A stretch of DNA of 64,000 nucleotides, taken from positions 1,182,974 to 1,246,973 of the forward strand of contig MU278355.1 of NCBI GenBank assembly GCA_022385755.1, in the 5' to 3' direction. The stretch comes from Trametopsis cervina. Its lineage: Eukaryota > Basidiomycota > Agaricomycetes > Polyporales > Irpicaceae. Under the pieces are notes generated by a model. It was given only the letters and a program-made list of their open reading frames with translations, was not told the DNA's origin and made no database searches. Within the stretch, counting starts at the first letter, position 1; the number at the start of each line of letters is the position of its first letter. The position numbers were made by a program, and so were the translations under genes. Below, piece after piece: positions 1 to 12,377 of the stretch.

Positions 1-60
1 CCGATTCCACACAGCCGGCGAAACCCCTCCCACCCTGCTTTCGGAGCGCCCAACCCTCCC

Positions 61-81
61 TGCTCGTTGCTCGTTGCTCGT
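61..81. repeat. Heptamer tandem repeat (TGCTCGT)x3
   Basis: Three perfect head-to-tail copies of TGCTCGT are visible, followed by a partial copy. This is a simple-sequence tract in gene-free DNA with no evident function. Confidence 0.8.
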
Positions 82-1073
82 TGGTTGGTCGGGTGACCAG
101 ACCAGCCAATGACACCACGCGCGCCGGATACTGCTGTGTCCGGTGTAGACTGTCTGCCTGCCCTCTTGTCTTGGTTGGTGGTGGTGGGTGGTGTCATCGC
201 GACCCCGCGCATATACTGCACGTACCCCAGAGCGAGACAGAGCGAGAGAGACCGCTCGCTCGCGTGGCACGTCAGCGGACAGAAAACGATGCCAGTCGTG
301 TTTGTGGTTTGTGGCCGCGGAGTGTCGAATTGCGAGCACACCCTTAAACGACGTCAGCTCGCCTCGCATACAATACAATACATCACACCCAATACAATAC
401 AGCCAGTCAGACAGCTAGACGAACAGACAGGCCTCTCCAGACCTCGACCTCCAAAGCGAAAAAACGCGCGCACGGTCACCTGGCGATCCCTCCACCCCAG
501 CTTTAGAGCTGTCACCCCGTCCAGGCTTGTTCCTGCGTCTGCGTATGTAAACACACCCTCGTACCTCGTAGCACAGTAGAAGGGGCAGGGTGGGTGGATC
601 CAGACTGGCCGAACGACGATAGGTCGTATATGGCAAACCCGCGGATTCCCTTTTCCTTTTCGTGGCGCGCGGTCCAACTATATTCTGTTATGGGACCCTC
701 GAACGATTCGCAGAGGGCGAGGCGAGGGGTAGCTGTAGCCCGCTCGTCAGCCCACTTAACAGCCCCTGCGTCTTCGATGTCGATGCACGGGCACGGGCTC
801 TAAATAGCAGCGTCCGCCATTCCCAGCTCGACGTGCGCGGAGGTGTGCAGCCTGCGTATCCACGTATCCAACCCCTCCAAGTATCCAGACACAATCGGCG
901 GCGGCGGGAACGTCAACGCTTCTTATACAGTAATAACTGCGACGTCCGTGCCGTGATGCATCATCCAAAACCAACCACGCGCGCCTGGTCTTCCATTCAT
1001 TTCTCAATTACGCAGTACACGTCCGAATTCGAATCCAAGCTATCAACAGTCAGTCAAACAAAGCTGTTCGCCG

Positions 1074-1101
1074 ACGCAACACGCAACACGCAACACGCAA
1101 C
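1074..1101. repeat. Heptamer tandem repeat (ACGCAAC)x4
   Basis: Four perfect copies of ACGCAAC run head to tail. This is a small microsatellite and could vary in length between strains. Confidence 0.85.
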
Positions 1102-2049
1102 TCGCGAGACGTCCGTTCATTCCGCGGAGGTCTATTTGTACGTGTCCGTCTATGGGTATCATTGCACGATACGCATCCGTGCATGATGCCCCACCCCCGA
1201 GATCCCCCCCATCCCTCCCTGCATTCTGCATTCCCCGTTTTCCAGCTCCTTATCGCAATGCAGCGCAACTCGCTCTGATATCCACAACCTTGACACCCAC
1301 GCCCACCATGCCACGCACCCACGGAGCGCGCACCACAGCTCTATTTGGCAGTTGTCTTGCCCTAGACGCAGGGAAGCAGAAAACAAACGGACGTGTGATG
1401 GGGCTGGTGATTGGGATTGCCTTTCTCTCGATCGCACGTTTGGGTTCGGGTTCGCGAGTGCACGGAATTGAACTCTCCGTCGTCGTTCGTCATTGCGGAG
1501 CGGGTGTCTTGCGCGGTGTCGTGCAACTGAATCGTCGGACGCGGTTCGCGTTTGGGTTTTGAGTTCGGTGGCGATGGCGCGCATAGCATACATTGACTCT
1601 GCGTGTTCGTCATCGTCATGCGCGGAGCTAGCTCAGGCTTGCGAGCTGTCGTGCGAGTGAATCGTCGAGCACCTCGTTCCACAGTTCACTCTACGCCTCA
1701 CCCGCCACACAGATCCCGCGCATACATGAACTCTTTGCATTCGCCGTGGCCGTGCGTTCGTCATCCAATTCGTCGCAGGCCCCAACTCGTACGACGCGAC
1801 GCGATGTCATACAAGCTGAAGCCCTGTACGCACTACATTACTCACAACACCGAACCCTTCTCAACCTCAGCAATCGATCCCCATGCCAAGGGTCCGCCTG
1901 TACGATAGGCCAGATCCGTCGTACACGTTGCCAACGACAATTCGAGGCCCCCCTGTACGCTCCAGCCTTTCACCGCTACGCCTACGCCGCCTTCTGCGCC
2001 GACAGTCGGCCAAACTCTACGCTACGTGCGCCAGGCCCATTTCAAGCCG

Positions 2050-2760
2050 GTTGGTTGACAAATTCTGCGTTTCGATTTGGATTTGATATGCTTCGTGTGA
2101 GTCTGTTCTGTGTATTTGTATATTTGTTTTATCTGCTGTATCTGATTCGCACGTTTGTTTGTTCTGTAGTTAGTGTGTTGCATTGCATTGTATCCCGGAG
2201 GGGAAGATGGCATCGTCTCCACCTCTCCGCATCCGCATCCCCCGCATTGCGCTAGTGTTAGCTAGCTAGCTAGTGCGCGGGGGGAGACTAGCGTTCGTTC
2301 ATGTGCGGGGAACTTGGATAGCGCCATCGTCTCCTCATCATCCTCAGTATCAATTTCGTTTGTAGAAGCGGCGCGACGCCGCCATACCCGGGAACGAGTG
2401 TCCCCGACTCGTCGGGTCTCTCTCCTCTTTTCTCTCTTTTTACGCGGTGCGCAGGCACGTCTGAGCCAACCTGACACCCGCTTGACAAATTCGCGCGCTG
2501 GATTTGATTTATTGCTCCTGTATGTTCGTCCGTCTCACCATTTGTCTGTTTCTGTTTTTCTATCTAATGCATTTATTCATTATATAGACTGCACCCACGC
2601 GCATCCCTGCTCTCAGCGCCTGCCTCACCATCTCTCGCGCGCTCTGCAGAAAATGCATTTAGCAAAACCGGTCGCACGATAGGTACGTTCGTGCCCAACG
2701 GGATAGCGTCATCCTCTCCTCATTTCCATCCTCATTTCCGTCCTCATTGTTCATTCTTCT
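2050..2760. repeat. Diverged direct duplication, unit about 400-430 bp
   Basis: Two halves share ordered blocks. TTGACAAATTC followed by GATTTGAT lies near 2057 and again near 2483. A block reading GTTCGT-GG-ATAGCG-CATC-TCTCCTCAT lies near 2292 and again near 2685. The blocks keep the same order with a spacing of about 395-430 bases, which suggests an old tandem duplication of non-coding DNA. Confidence 0.5.
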
Positions 2761-2937
2761 TCGGAGCACAAACAAGGACACTAGCACTAGCCCCGGCGGG
2801 TGCCTACACCAAACCGTACTAACCATCTTGCTAGGCAGCCACCACGCTGCCCATCGCCCATCGCCCCTTCCGCCCACCACACACCCACGCACAGCACAGC
2901 ACGCAGCACCGACACCGGATCACATCCCAGCTCCGTT

Positions 2938-3030
2938 ATCTTTCATCTCCCATCTTACCATCTCTCATCTTCCATCCTACCATCTCCAACATCGCGCATC
3001 TCATCTAACATCCCAAACATCTCGCATCTC
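2938..3030. repeat. Degenerate CATCT/CCATC simple repeat
   Basis: The stretch is built almost entirely from variants of CATCTC, CATCTT and CCATCC. It is low-complexity DNA. A shorter pure CATCT run recurs at about 4199-4222. Confidence 0.75.
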
Positions 3031-6000
3031 CCCGCGTCTTATCCAGCCCATCGACATCGCACGCGTGCGCGCAGACGAGATGACCGGAGCGATGCGAAGT
3101 TCGCGTCGTAGATGCCGGTCGTCGTGCTGTCGTCATCTGCATCTGTAATTTTTTTTTCGTTTCGGACGTCCGAGACGTCCTGGGCGCGTGGTGCACAGGT
3201 GAGTCAACGTGCTACCACTTTTTTCTTGCTCTTCCTCGCTTCCGCCCGTCCTGAATTTTTGTTTTTCACATGCGATGCGATGCGCGCCGTGATTTTCCAT
3301 CTGTCTGTCTGGCAGGCAGTAAACTGAGGCTAAGGCTCGCGGGTTGTCGTCCCGCGCATTCGGTCGGTCAGGTACCACCAATACGCACGAACACACGAAC
3401 ACACGTCTCCCAGACGACGTCCGACTCGACCGACTCGAACGCCCGCTAGCGTGCTTTGTCATGTCACGCACGGGCTCTCGCCGTAGGACCCTGAGCCTAG
3501 GTGACCGAACCAACCAATCGACCACCAACCGACCGACCGACCGTTCTTAGCCCTTCAGCTAACCCAAATTGAAACCCAAACGAATTGGAACCCGAACGAA
3601 TTGGAACCCAAACAAAAAAGAGCCGAAACTCGTCATCATCACGTACATACGGTATGTTGCATCCTACCCTCTTCAGCCACTATCACATCGTTCTCGTTAT
3701 CAACGCGCGATTGGTCAGTGGGCCGACACGACGTGCTCCTGCTGTGTTCGAATGTTCTTGTCGTCGTGATAGGATCCATTTCATTCATTCATTTAGGACC
3801 CTGCACGTCTCGCAAGTAGACTACGTCTGTGTGCTGCTTCGCCCGCATGCACCCTCGCGGTGTGAACATCCCCGTTTTTCCCGGAGATGTGCCCATAGGC
3901 CCCGCGTCGCGCTCGTCCATGCGTCCATGCGTATGCACGTCTGTCTACGTCTACGTGCTTGTGCTTGTGTCGCTTATCACTGACATCTGTTCTGTGTGCT
4001 CCTTCTCCTTCGGTGGATCCTCACCGCGCTGCGACGGACCCGCTCTACAGTACATTGTGCATTGTGACTCCCCCAAGCCAGAAACTCCTCTCGAAGAAGA
4101 AGGAGAACAGAAGAAGGAGAACCCGGAAGACCCGTCACCTAACCGTGCCTCGCCCCGGAGCCCAGCCGTCAGAAAGAACGCCTCCATCCATCGCACGTAA
4201 TCTCATCTCATCTCATCTCCATCTTGTCTACCTGTACTGTACATACCGTATGCACTTATCGCGGGAGCTAGCAGAGGGCCAATGATCACGGTGGGCACGC
4301 CCTATTCCCGCCGGATTCGGAGATGGGGTGTGTCCCCCGGAGGGGGTTTTGGTGCTCGATGGGCGGAAAATGCTCGATGCTGGTTGGTTGGGACTCACAC
4401 TCGCTGCTTTGCTTCGTTGCCGCCTACATACGGTGTCTAGGACTCTACTCAAACGTCTGCGGTCTCACCAAGCCTTGAAGTCTCTGCCCTCACGGCCTAT
4501 TCCTATTATCGCACAGCCTCCCCACCTCCCTATCCCTAGCTACCTCCCCTACCTCCCTGTTCATACCTCCGCACAAAACACGCGGGTATCCGGCTCAAGA
4601 GGGCCCAGCTTCTAGTGCGGATTTTCGACTGATGGCCAGTGCACGCATAGACAAATAGGATTGCGCCGCGCTGACGTGTGTGCTAGCGGAGTGTGATGTA
4701 CGGTTTGTTATATGTTATAAAGTACGGTCGAGACAGACGTGTGCGTATTCATTTGAATGAATGACCTGTTGCGTATGTATGCCTGTCGTTGGGCTGTTCC
4801 TCGGAGTTGTGTTGTTTGATTCGGGGCTTTGCGCGGTTGTTTTACAGGATATTTCTCTCCCCGCATTTCTCTGTTCAGTACAGTATCTATTCAGCTCAGG
4901 CGCAGACGCATGAAGTGAATGAGTCGCTTGATAGCCATTCAAGCGTTCCGACCACTGCTATTGTACATCACATCGAAACGCTCGGTGGTAGTACCATGTC
5001 AATACCGCGACAATACCCCCATCACCGATGCGTGCATTGGGCAAGAACTGGCCGGAGTGAACTGAAAAAAGAAAACAAAAATCCAATAATCCTACGTCGC
5101 AATCTGGCCACAAGGAACAGATCGCTCGGGCGTGGATGCCCCAGATCCGGAATCGTCGGAGGCTCGTCCTCGCCGCCCACACAGCGCAGTGCCAGTGCCA
5201 TTCCGCCCTGTGTGGCTATCGCTATTTACTGAGGTCCCTGAGCGCAATGCTGACTACTGCTGAAACTCGCACGTCTGAAATCAAACTCTGCTTGTTTGGG
5301 CATCTTATCGGTAACCTTATGAGTTCTATGAAATGAAAAAATCCAAACCATGCATGGTACGCTAGTAAATCAGAGCATAGTGCCATAGTGCACGACGCGG
5401 AAAGACCCGACTGAGAGCAGGGACCTCCGTGATGGCACACTCCCGCAGGTGATGGGTCCAACGTAAGACGCGGTCACAGTGCTCGACACGCTGCGTTCCA
5501 GCTATATACCCAAAACGCGGTCGCTGAGGTGGAGTAGCCAACCCGCTGACGCTCGCCTCGAGCTTGAATGTGAATGGTCGTGCGATACGGTTCTCAAGAT
5601 TCCCAGCGCGAAGTGGGCAAGCCCCGGGGGGCACACGAACGGCACCGGGATGGACGCAATCCTGCCCATTCACCCAGCCACGGCTAGACAAACAGGCATT
5701 GCATCGCTTCAGGGCACGAGTGCTCATTCTTACGCAACTCCGAAGCCCATGTGCCCCTCTTCCCTTCCCCACCTCGCCCACACCCCCGCACCCACGTCAC
5801 ACAACCTCTTGATTGAATTATGTTACGCACGGACGTTTTTCTGATCGCGCGTACGTACAAAGCCCTCGGACGCGGTCAACTGCCCATGTCAGCAGACTGC
5901 TCTGCAGACACGACACGCACACACTAGTCTCCCCTGCGCAGAGGCGACGATGATTTATGATGACATCCCGCAGACGTCCAGAACTCCCGGCTTGACGGCT

Positions 6001-6137
6001 AACGCCAGCTGGTTACGACATCCACCGGTCTGCTGAGCAACCCGCGGTTTTCTGTTCATTTCATTTTGGTAATTATACACGATGAGAAGGAAGGCTGCCG
6101 ACGCCGGGGTCGACGTCTATCTTGCGGAGCGGGAGAA

Positions 6138-9089
6138 TCACTCGTCGACGGCCTGGACACCGTCGTATGCTGGTAGACGATGGCACGCCTCCGCCCAATC
6201 AATAGTGCCGTTCACGAGGTCGGTCACCACTGCGATCACCTCGTCGATGTCACCGATGAGCTGTCCGGTCGTATCTCGCTCTCTGTAAAAGGGAAAGTGC
6301 GGTCAGTGTGGGTAATCGTGGACAGGGAGGGGTATATGGTAACCAGGCGGAATGCGAAGGTGAGATGGTGCATCGAAGGTGGTAGAGGAACAGAAACGAA
6401 GGGTGACAAGGACGGGGCGCGGGTATAGGATAGATGTGTGATACCGGTACCGGCGGTAAGAATGCCAAGGATCAAGGGGAGGTGAAACTGAACGCAGACA
6501 CTCACCGAAGCGTCATCGTCCTCTTTTGCAGAGCTGTCATCGCGAGAAGAAATATTAGCCTCAGTTCTCAGTCCTCAGAAGCAGGCAGTGATGGCGATAA
6601 TTGTCGTGTGCAGGTGTGGGTGGTCGCGTGAGGCGGGAGAGTGATACTCACAAGCGAAGTCGAGCGTCACGCCAAAGGGCGTGCCTAGCTCATCGTTTCT
6701 GGCGTACCGCTTCCCAATGGATGCGCTCGAATCGTCGACGCGCGAGAAGACACCTCCTTTGCGCAGTTTGGTTGCTATGCCAGAAAAGAGCAGTCAGACG
6801 ATCGGACTCAGAAAGAAGAGAAATGGGGGTGGAAGTAGGGCGACAGCGACACGCGGTACTTACAAACTTCTCGCACGAGGTCATCGAATGACCTGGTGCT
6901 AAGGGGGACAATCAACACCTTCGTGGGGGCGACCACCGCTGGCAGGGACAGGACCTAGACCCGGTAAACAAACGGACCCATGTTAGGCATTGCACAGAGG
7001 AAGCAGGCGCAGATTGATCAGATGCCTCAAACGTTGCACTTACCCCACGCTCGACGTCTTGTTCTCGACTCCAGAAGCTGTGCTCAAGCAGACAGTAGAG
7101 GATGCGGCCGAGACCAAACGACGGTTCGATGACGTTTGGTGTAAACTCGCGGACTATACGTCGTAGTATGAAATCAAGGATCAGTCAGATGACCTGCCAT
7201 GAGGGACGATGACTTGAGTATGGTATGTGACGCACCAGACTCTTTGAGCGTTTTTCTCTCGATGCTCAGGTGGTCCCCAGTCAACGTGAACTCTCGACCA
7301 TCGACCGAGGTGATAGAGGCCGATCTGTGTCCAGGGACCAGAAATATAATCTATCAGCGTCCATTTCCGCAGCCCTCGCGCAAGACAGCGATTTGAATGG
7401 AAGAACGTACCCCTGCGCCAGTTCGCCCTTGATTCTGAGTAACGTAGGCTCATCCAGATTGTTAATGAGCTCCTGCAGCGCGTTTCCATCTCGGCCGAAC
7501 GTCTTGCCAAAGTTCTTCTTGTTGAATGTGACGACTTCTTTTTCGTAAACGATTGGTTCTGTGAGCTGCTGTCTCACGATCAGACCATGCCCAGTCTTCT
7601 TGCTGTGGACGGTCAAGTCGTAGGCCGCACGGTCAGCGCAGCCCACACATTCAGTCCAGCCGCCGACAGAGTTCTCAATTTCCGCGTCCCAGCAGTCGGT
7701 AGCGTAGTGCGCCATCTCGTTCGCCATATGCTGCCTAAAGCGTAGCCGCTTGGGGTTAATACCGATCTTGACCAAGAATTGATATATCCTCGCGACGAAA
7801 TAGCCAAGCGTCTGGTTCGCGATGACCCCCTGTTCGACGGCGTCGCCGACAGTCATTCGCTTCGTCTTGTTGCTACCCGAGGTCTGTACATGTCGGTCCA
7901 ATAGGTCAAGCTCGATATCGCGAACGTCAGCGAACCGCTCGTGGGACTTGTCCTCCGGATCAACAAAATGTTCTATTTCCGCCATGGTGAACTCTCGCAC
8001 ACGGAGTAGGCCAGCACGAGGTGAAATTTCGTTTCTGAAAGATCGTCCAACCTGGGCAGATGCAAATGGCAGGCGGTTGTTGTTGAATTCGAGAAGGCGG
8101 GAAAAATTGACGAAATGACCCTGGGCAGTCTCAGGACGAAGATAGCTACGATTCGCGTGGTTTGTGAGGTTCAACTGAATTGAGTGCTGTACGGAGGGAT
8201 CACTAACCCAGGATGTTGCCCTGTGGGGCCGATGCTGCTTGCAAACATGAGGTTGAACTCTTGGGGTTCTGTTACCTCGTTACCTGTATCGGGATTCTTG
8301 ATCTGGTGGTCTAGGCATAGTTGACCAAGCTCTGGACCTGAGTAATTATCGAGCTGAAGAATGTGGCAGTAAGAACGCATCAGGTCAGACGATAGTAATA
8401 GAACGAACCTGGGCCAAAATGCGCTCGTACTCCTCGGCCACCGCGTCCTCCAACTTGACTGGCTTAGCTTGGCCCTTGCTTGCCTTCTTTTTCTTCTTGG
8501 GATCCTCCACCACTGGTAGTGCAGCGAGACCACGGGCCTCTTTGTCAAGTGCCAACCTTGTTTGAAGGACGTTCTTGACAAGGTGGTCCGCTCGCAGCAC
8601 ATCGCCCGTCTCCTTATCCTTGACCATCCAATCCGCGAACCGCGCAACATGACCAGAGGTCTCGAACACAGAAGCCGGGGTCATGATCGTAGTATCAAGC
8701 TCAAGCATGTGCTCTTCTACGATGAAGTGTTTTCTCCATTCTGCGATGATATTGGCTTGCAGAGACGAGCCAGGTGGGCCGTAGTCGTACAAGCCCGCGA
8801 CACCTATGACGAGGCAGACACAGCGCATACATAAGCTATAGCAGCCCGTATATGAAGGAAACCAGGACGCACCTCCATAGATCTCAAACGCCGGTGCGTA
8901 GAAAAACCTCCTGCTCAAAAGACTCTCCAGACGGGCTCTGTCAAACGGATGTACCTCCTTGTTGACGGTCAAATTCGCCATCTTGTTTGGATGTGTAAAT
9001 CGTCGGTGGAGGATCGAAACACAGGGCGTGCAAGCACGTCTTGAGATGAGATTGGGTCTGACTCGATTAACCGCATTGTAAAATAGCAT
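6138..9089 (-). CDS. GRS1: Glycyl-tRNA synthetase (cytosolic and predicted mitochondrial forms)
   Basis: This class II aminoacyl-tRNA synthetase charges tRNA-Gly for translation. The N-terminal catalytic start (EIYGG, then GLYDYGPPG) is followed by a lysine-rich insertion. Motif 2 reads [17 protein letters not shown], motif 3 reads [11 protein letters not shown], and the anticodon-binding domain ends with [12 protein letters not shown]. About eight exons encode some 660 residues from the inner ATG at 8981, a normal length for eukaryotic GlyRS. A second in-frame ATG at 9089 adds 36 residues rich in Arg with no acidic residue, typical of a mitochondrial presequence. I therefore give the longer span; a still earlier in-frame ATG at 9158 is less likely. 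One gene serving both compartments is known in yeast and humans. The last exon ([13 protein letters not shown], then stop) fits the family C-terminus. Confidence 0.95.
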
Positions 9090-9568
9090 TAATGGAAATA
9101 AGCACCGGTCCGTGGAGGAGGGAAAGAGTGAGCACGCAGCAAGCGCATCGATGATCATAAATCCTCACCCGACTAATCAGCGAACGAAGATTTCAGATCG
9201 TCCAATGAATGATAACCTTGCGATTTATTGAGAACTCAAGAGAGTCTTGCGTTGAGACGCGAGTATGGACACTTAGAACAGAGTACAGAGAGGAGAGTCA
9301 GTCAGTGAAAGAATCTTAAGAAGAAACTGATGTGACTCGGCATCACGCGCGACGTTGGATGACTCAACGGTTTGCTGGACGATGTCAATGTGTATGTGGA
9401 TATGACTGTGTTATACAAATGGCCTGTCGATGCAAGAAGAATAGCGAAGAAAGAACGAAGGTATCCAATAGAAAAGTGAGCAAAGCCAGCTAGCTGCCGT
9501 AAGTTAGAAGTTATGACGAAAGTGTGTGTCTAAGTGTCAATATGCATGCAGATGAAGAATGTTGATGA
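9090..9568. other. Intergenic region, GlyRS upstream / LDB17 downstream
   Basis: No gene is seen. The AT-rich sequence should hold the 3' untranslated region of the LDB17-like gene and the promoter of the GlyRS gene; both are read leftwards. No clear TATA element was found. Confidence 0.6.
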
Positions 9569-11946
9569 TCAAACTCGGGCATTTGAGAGGCGTGAATTAG
9601 CAACATAAGAGCTCGATGAGCTAGTCGCAATGGTGGTAATTGTAGCCCCGGCGTTGCTCCTGGAGGTCGGAATTGCAGGTGGCTTCCTACGCTTCGGTGG
9701 CGGCGGAGGAGGCGGTCGTCGCTGAGAGGGCACAGGAGAAGTAGGGGCAGAAGAGCTTTCTCCTAGGGCGACTGGCGAGCGCGCTAGCGACATCAAACTG
9801 GCAGAAAGGGGTGGCTCCTGTACATCGTGGGCTGGAGGAGAGAAAGGGGAAGATGCTGTCACGAGGATCGATGGGGGTTCCACGGTTAGAGGGCTATTTT
9901 CATCCAATAACATAGGCGAAGGTCTCTTGTCCCTCAAGGACATGGATGCCATCTCTGCGCTAGCTGAGCCTGTCCGTCCTCGATGTCTAACCGAGACAGA
10001 ATGTGTGGAGGCCGTGGCCACTTTCGGCAGGCTGATCGTGCTATCATTACTGCCCTTGCGCAACACATCTGCCAGCGGTCCTTTATGCGGCTGCTCAGAT
10101 GCACCCTTGCGTAGCTGCTCGTGGCTCCGGGTGTTTTTGAGCGATTTCTGCTTGCCAGAAGAGTCGCTATGTGTGGGAGCTGTGAGCAAGGAGTCGCTTC
10201 CAAGTCCTCGTATCGAAGAATCCGATGCTACGGATTGTATACCCGGACTGTCTGCACGGAAATCCGAGTCCAATGACATTGCGCGTTGAGCGCTGGTGCT
10301 CCTGAACTGGACACACCATTCACCACCAAGGCATCTTTCGACCAGTCTTCGTGTGATTGGATCCACATCTCGTATATCTGCATGTTTCGTGAGTGATTCA
10401 AGGGCATGCACTATTTGTGGACGTTTATATGGGACTGTTCGAAGTTGAGTTTTCGTCAACAGCGGGTGCAGCACACGGAGATACGTATGCCTTAGCTGGG
10501 AGTGACGAAAGCGTCAGATGTAGTCACATGGCATGTCGTACGCTGTGAAGCTCACCGACTCGTTGGACTCGTCTAGGTCTAAAATTTCTCGTAGAAAGAC
10601 GTCCACTAACACGCAGAGGTCGTTCGTATAGAAATATTCGCTCGTCCCCTTGGTCGTGAAAAGAAGGTAGAGGAGTTTCAACACTAAAAGCTGCATGACC
10701 ATGTCCTCTTGTGTGCGGCCTGGCTCATTGGGACATTAGCATATATACATGATAGATGATAGATATGCTCGCACTCGCTCGATTGAGCATGAATATCAGG
10801 TTTTCTCCGAAAGTCATGCTGGTTCTCATCCTCGCCATGAGGATCCTGAAGACTCTGTTCGCCTCTTCAGGTTTATGAGAAACAGAGTACTCTTGAATCC
10901 TGTCGTGTTTGTCATCCCCCGACGGTTTCCGCAACGGCCGCGGATCCAAAGAAGCTACCATAAACTGTTCATTGAGGGCAACCTACTAGGTAGTTTGAAA
11001 GGTGAAGATGAGCGAAGTTATGTACTGGTGAGACGTACGATGAGCTTGATGACAGCATAGTTGAACGAGTCATCCGTCTCAGCGCGTGTTTGCTCGACTA
11101 GGTCGAATAAATACTCAATGAACGAGTCATCAAATATTCCTGTTGAACGATGTCATGGATAGCCCACTAAACGGTTAAAACCAAGCTCACGTAAATCAGC
11201 CAGCGAGCGTTTTTGTACTCGGCAGGACTCATATAGAAGTCGCACAGACAATACCTTCAGCTTCATCTCTATTGGGGCAGTTACGGTTGAATTTGAATAG
11301 CCAGTATTGGAGCTGTCGGTGTATACATAGTCAATATCCTGCTCAACTTCCAACCGGACATGATCCATGAGCAGTGGGAACAAGGGTTGTAATCGCTTAT
11401 GCGAGCGAAAAAAGCCCTCTTTACGTCGACCATGGGCGAGTAGAATGTTGTAGAGTATGAGTTGAACATGCGGATCTGTGGTCTAACAAATGCGAATGTT
11501 GGGCCGAGGCCGAGGAGGGGATCAGCACGGGAGTAATAGCGGATGACATGTGGGCTTACCGTCCGTGCTTCATCCAGCAAAAGCTCTGACATTCTCTCTG
11601 AGTGAAAGACAAACAACTCCGAGGCCATCAGGAGGTTACACGAATGCTCCAGCTGAAGCGGAGTCTGCAGGAACTTTTCTGCAGTAGAGGCGTCAGTGAT
11701 CAAGTCTACTTCAGTATGAATCGTGGTACGTACCATGGTATGATGCGCAGAAGGATACAAACCGCCTCATAGTAGCATCCAATTGCTCTAGCGTAGGATC
11801 ATTAGGAATATGTAGAATGTCTTCAAGTTCTGTTCAAGGGCAAGTTCAGGGTTCCGGGCTAACTGGAAGCTAAGATGATCCTTACCAGACCAGAACTGTT
11901 GAGCATTCTCAATTATGTAGACTATTCCAAAGCCGTCAGAATCCAT
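9569..11946 (-). CDS. LDB17: LDB17/Dip1/SPIN90-family Arp2/3 regulator
   Basis: Proteins of this family bind Arp2/3 and nucleate or regulate actin at endocytic patches. The conserved leucine-rich domain (formerly DUF2013) is clear: KLLYLLFTTKGTSEYFYTND, then VDVFLREILDLDESNE, then LRVLHPLLTKTQL and YKRPQIVHALESL. After it the chain becomes a long Ser/Pro-rich tail with a polyproline run followed by KRRKPPAIP, suited to binding SH3 domains. The start is the ATG at 11946 (MDSDGFGIVYIIENAQQFW), followed at once by a GTAAGG intron. At least six exons. The first two thirds are spliced from short exons, whereas the tail lies on one 0.9 kb exon ending at 9569. The family assignment is firm from the leucine-rich domain; the Arp2/3 role is taken from the family. 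Confidence 0.9.
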
Positions 11947-12377
11947 TAAGCGACCCGTCGTAGGCAAGCCGCGTTACTTAAGAGAGGAAGATGAAGAGGT
12001 ACGGGGTAAGTGAACAGGCGCCACGGAGAACTGAAGGAGAGCTTTGAGGTTGCGTCCTAATTTAGTAATTCAAGTGTAATCTACGGTCTCGTCCTTCAGG
12101 CACATGAACCCCCATGCCTGCCTGAGCGTACCGCTCTGTTGCTTAGGTACTTGACACGACATCAATATCAATGCGACACATAGTATATGATTGTGTACTC
12201 TGGGCGCGCTCGCCCCGGCAGACAGCGGGATGCTGCACGTCTTGTAAATGAACAGAGATCGTCCAGCCGGATTTGGTAGTATACTGTAGTGCAACAAGGC
12301 TTGTGCGAATAAACGAAAATCAGGCTGTACAGATGTCTGTGTCTGTTCGCTATCAAAAATACAATGTTCTGGCGTTC
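11947..12377. other. Intergenic region
   Basis: No supported gene. The short open frames on the minus strand overlap one another and resemble nothing known. The stretch separates the start of the LDB17-like gene from the stop of the thaumatin-like gene, so it holds the promoter of the former and the 3' end of the latter. Confidence 0.6.

Larger units (their letters stand above)
1..6137. other. Gene-free, pyrimidine-rich left region
   Basis: I see no exon set here with a recognisable protein. Open frames are short, present on both strands at once, and rich in Arg, Ser, His and Pro, as expected by chance in CT-rich DNA. The stretch holds short tandem repeats (61-81, 1074-1101, 2938-3030, 4199-4222) and diverged longer duplications (1485-1675, 2050-2760). 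It may include distal regulatory DNA or a long untranslated leader of a gene outside the window, but nothing in the sequence proves that. The 3' flank of the glycyl-tRNA synthetase gene lies at its right end. Confidence 0.6.

Noticed and set aside
9090..9158. Earliest in-frame ATG of GlyRS at 9158
   Set aside because: The extra 23 residues include acidic residues and weaken the presequence character. The ATG at 9089 gives a cleaner leader. It cannot be fully excluded without transcript ends.
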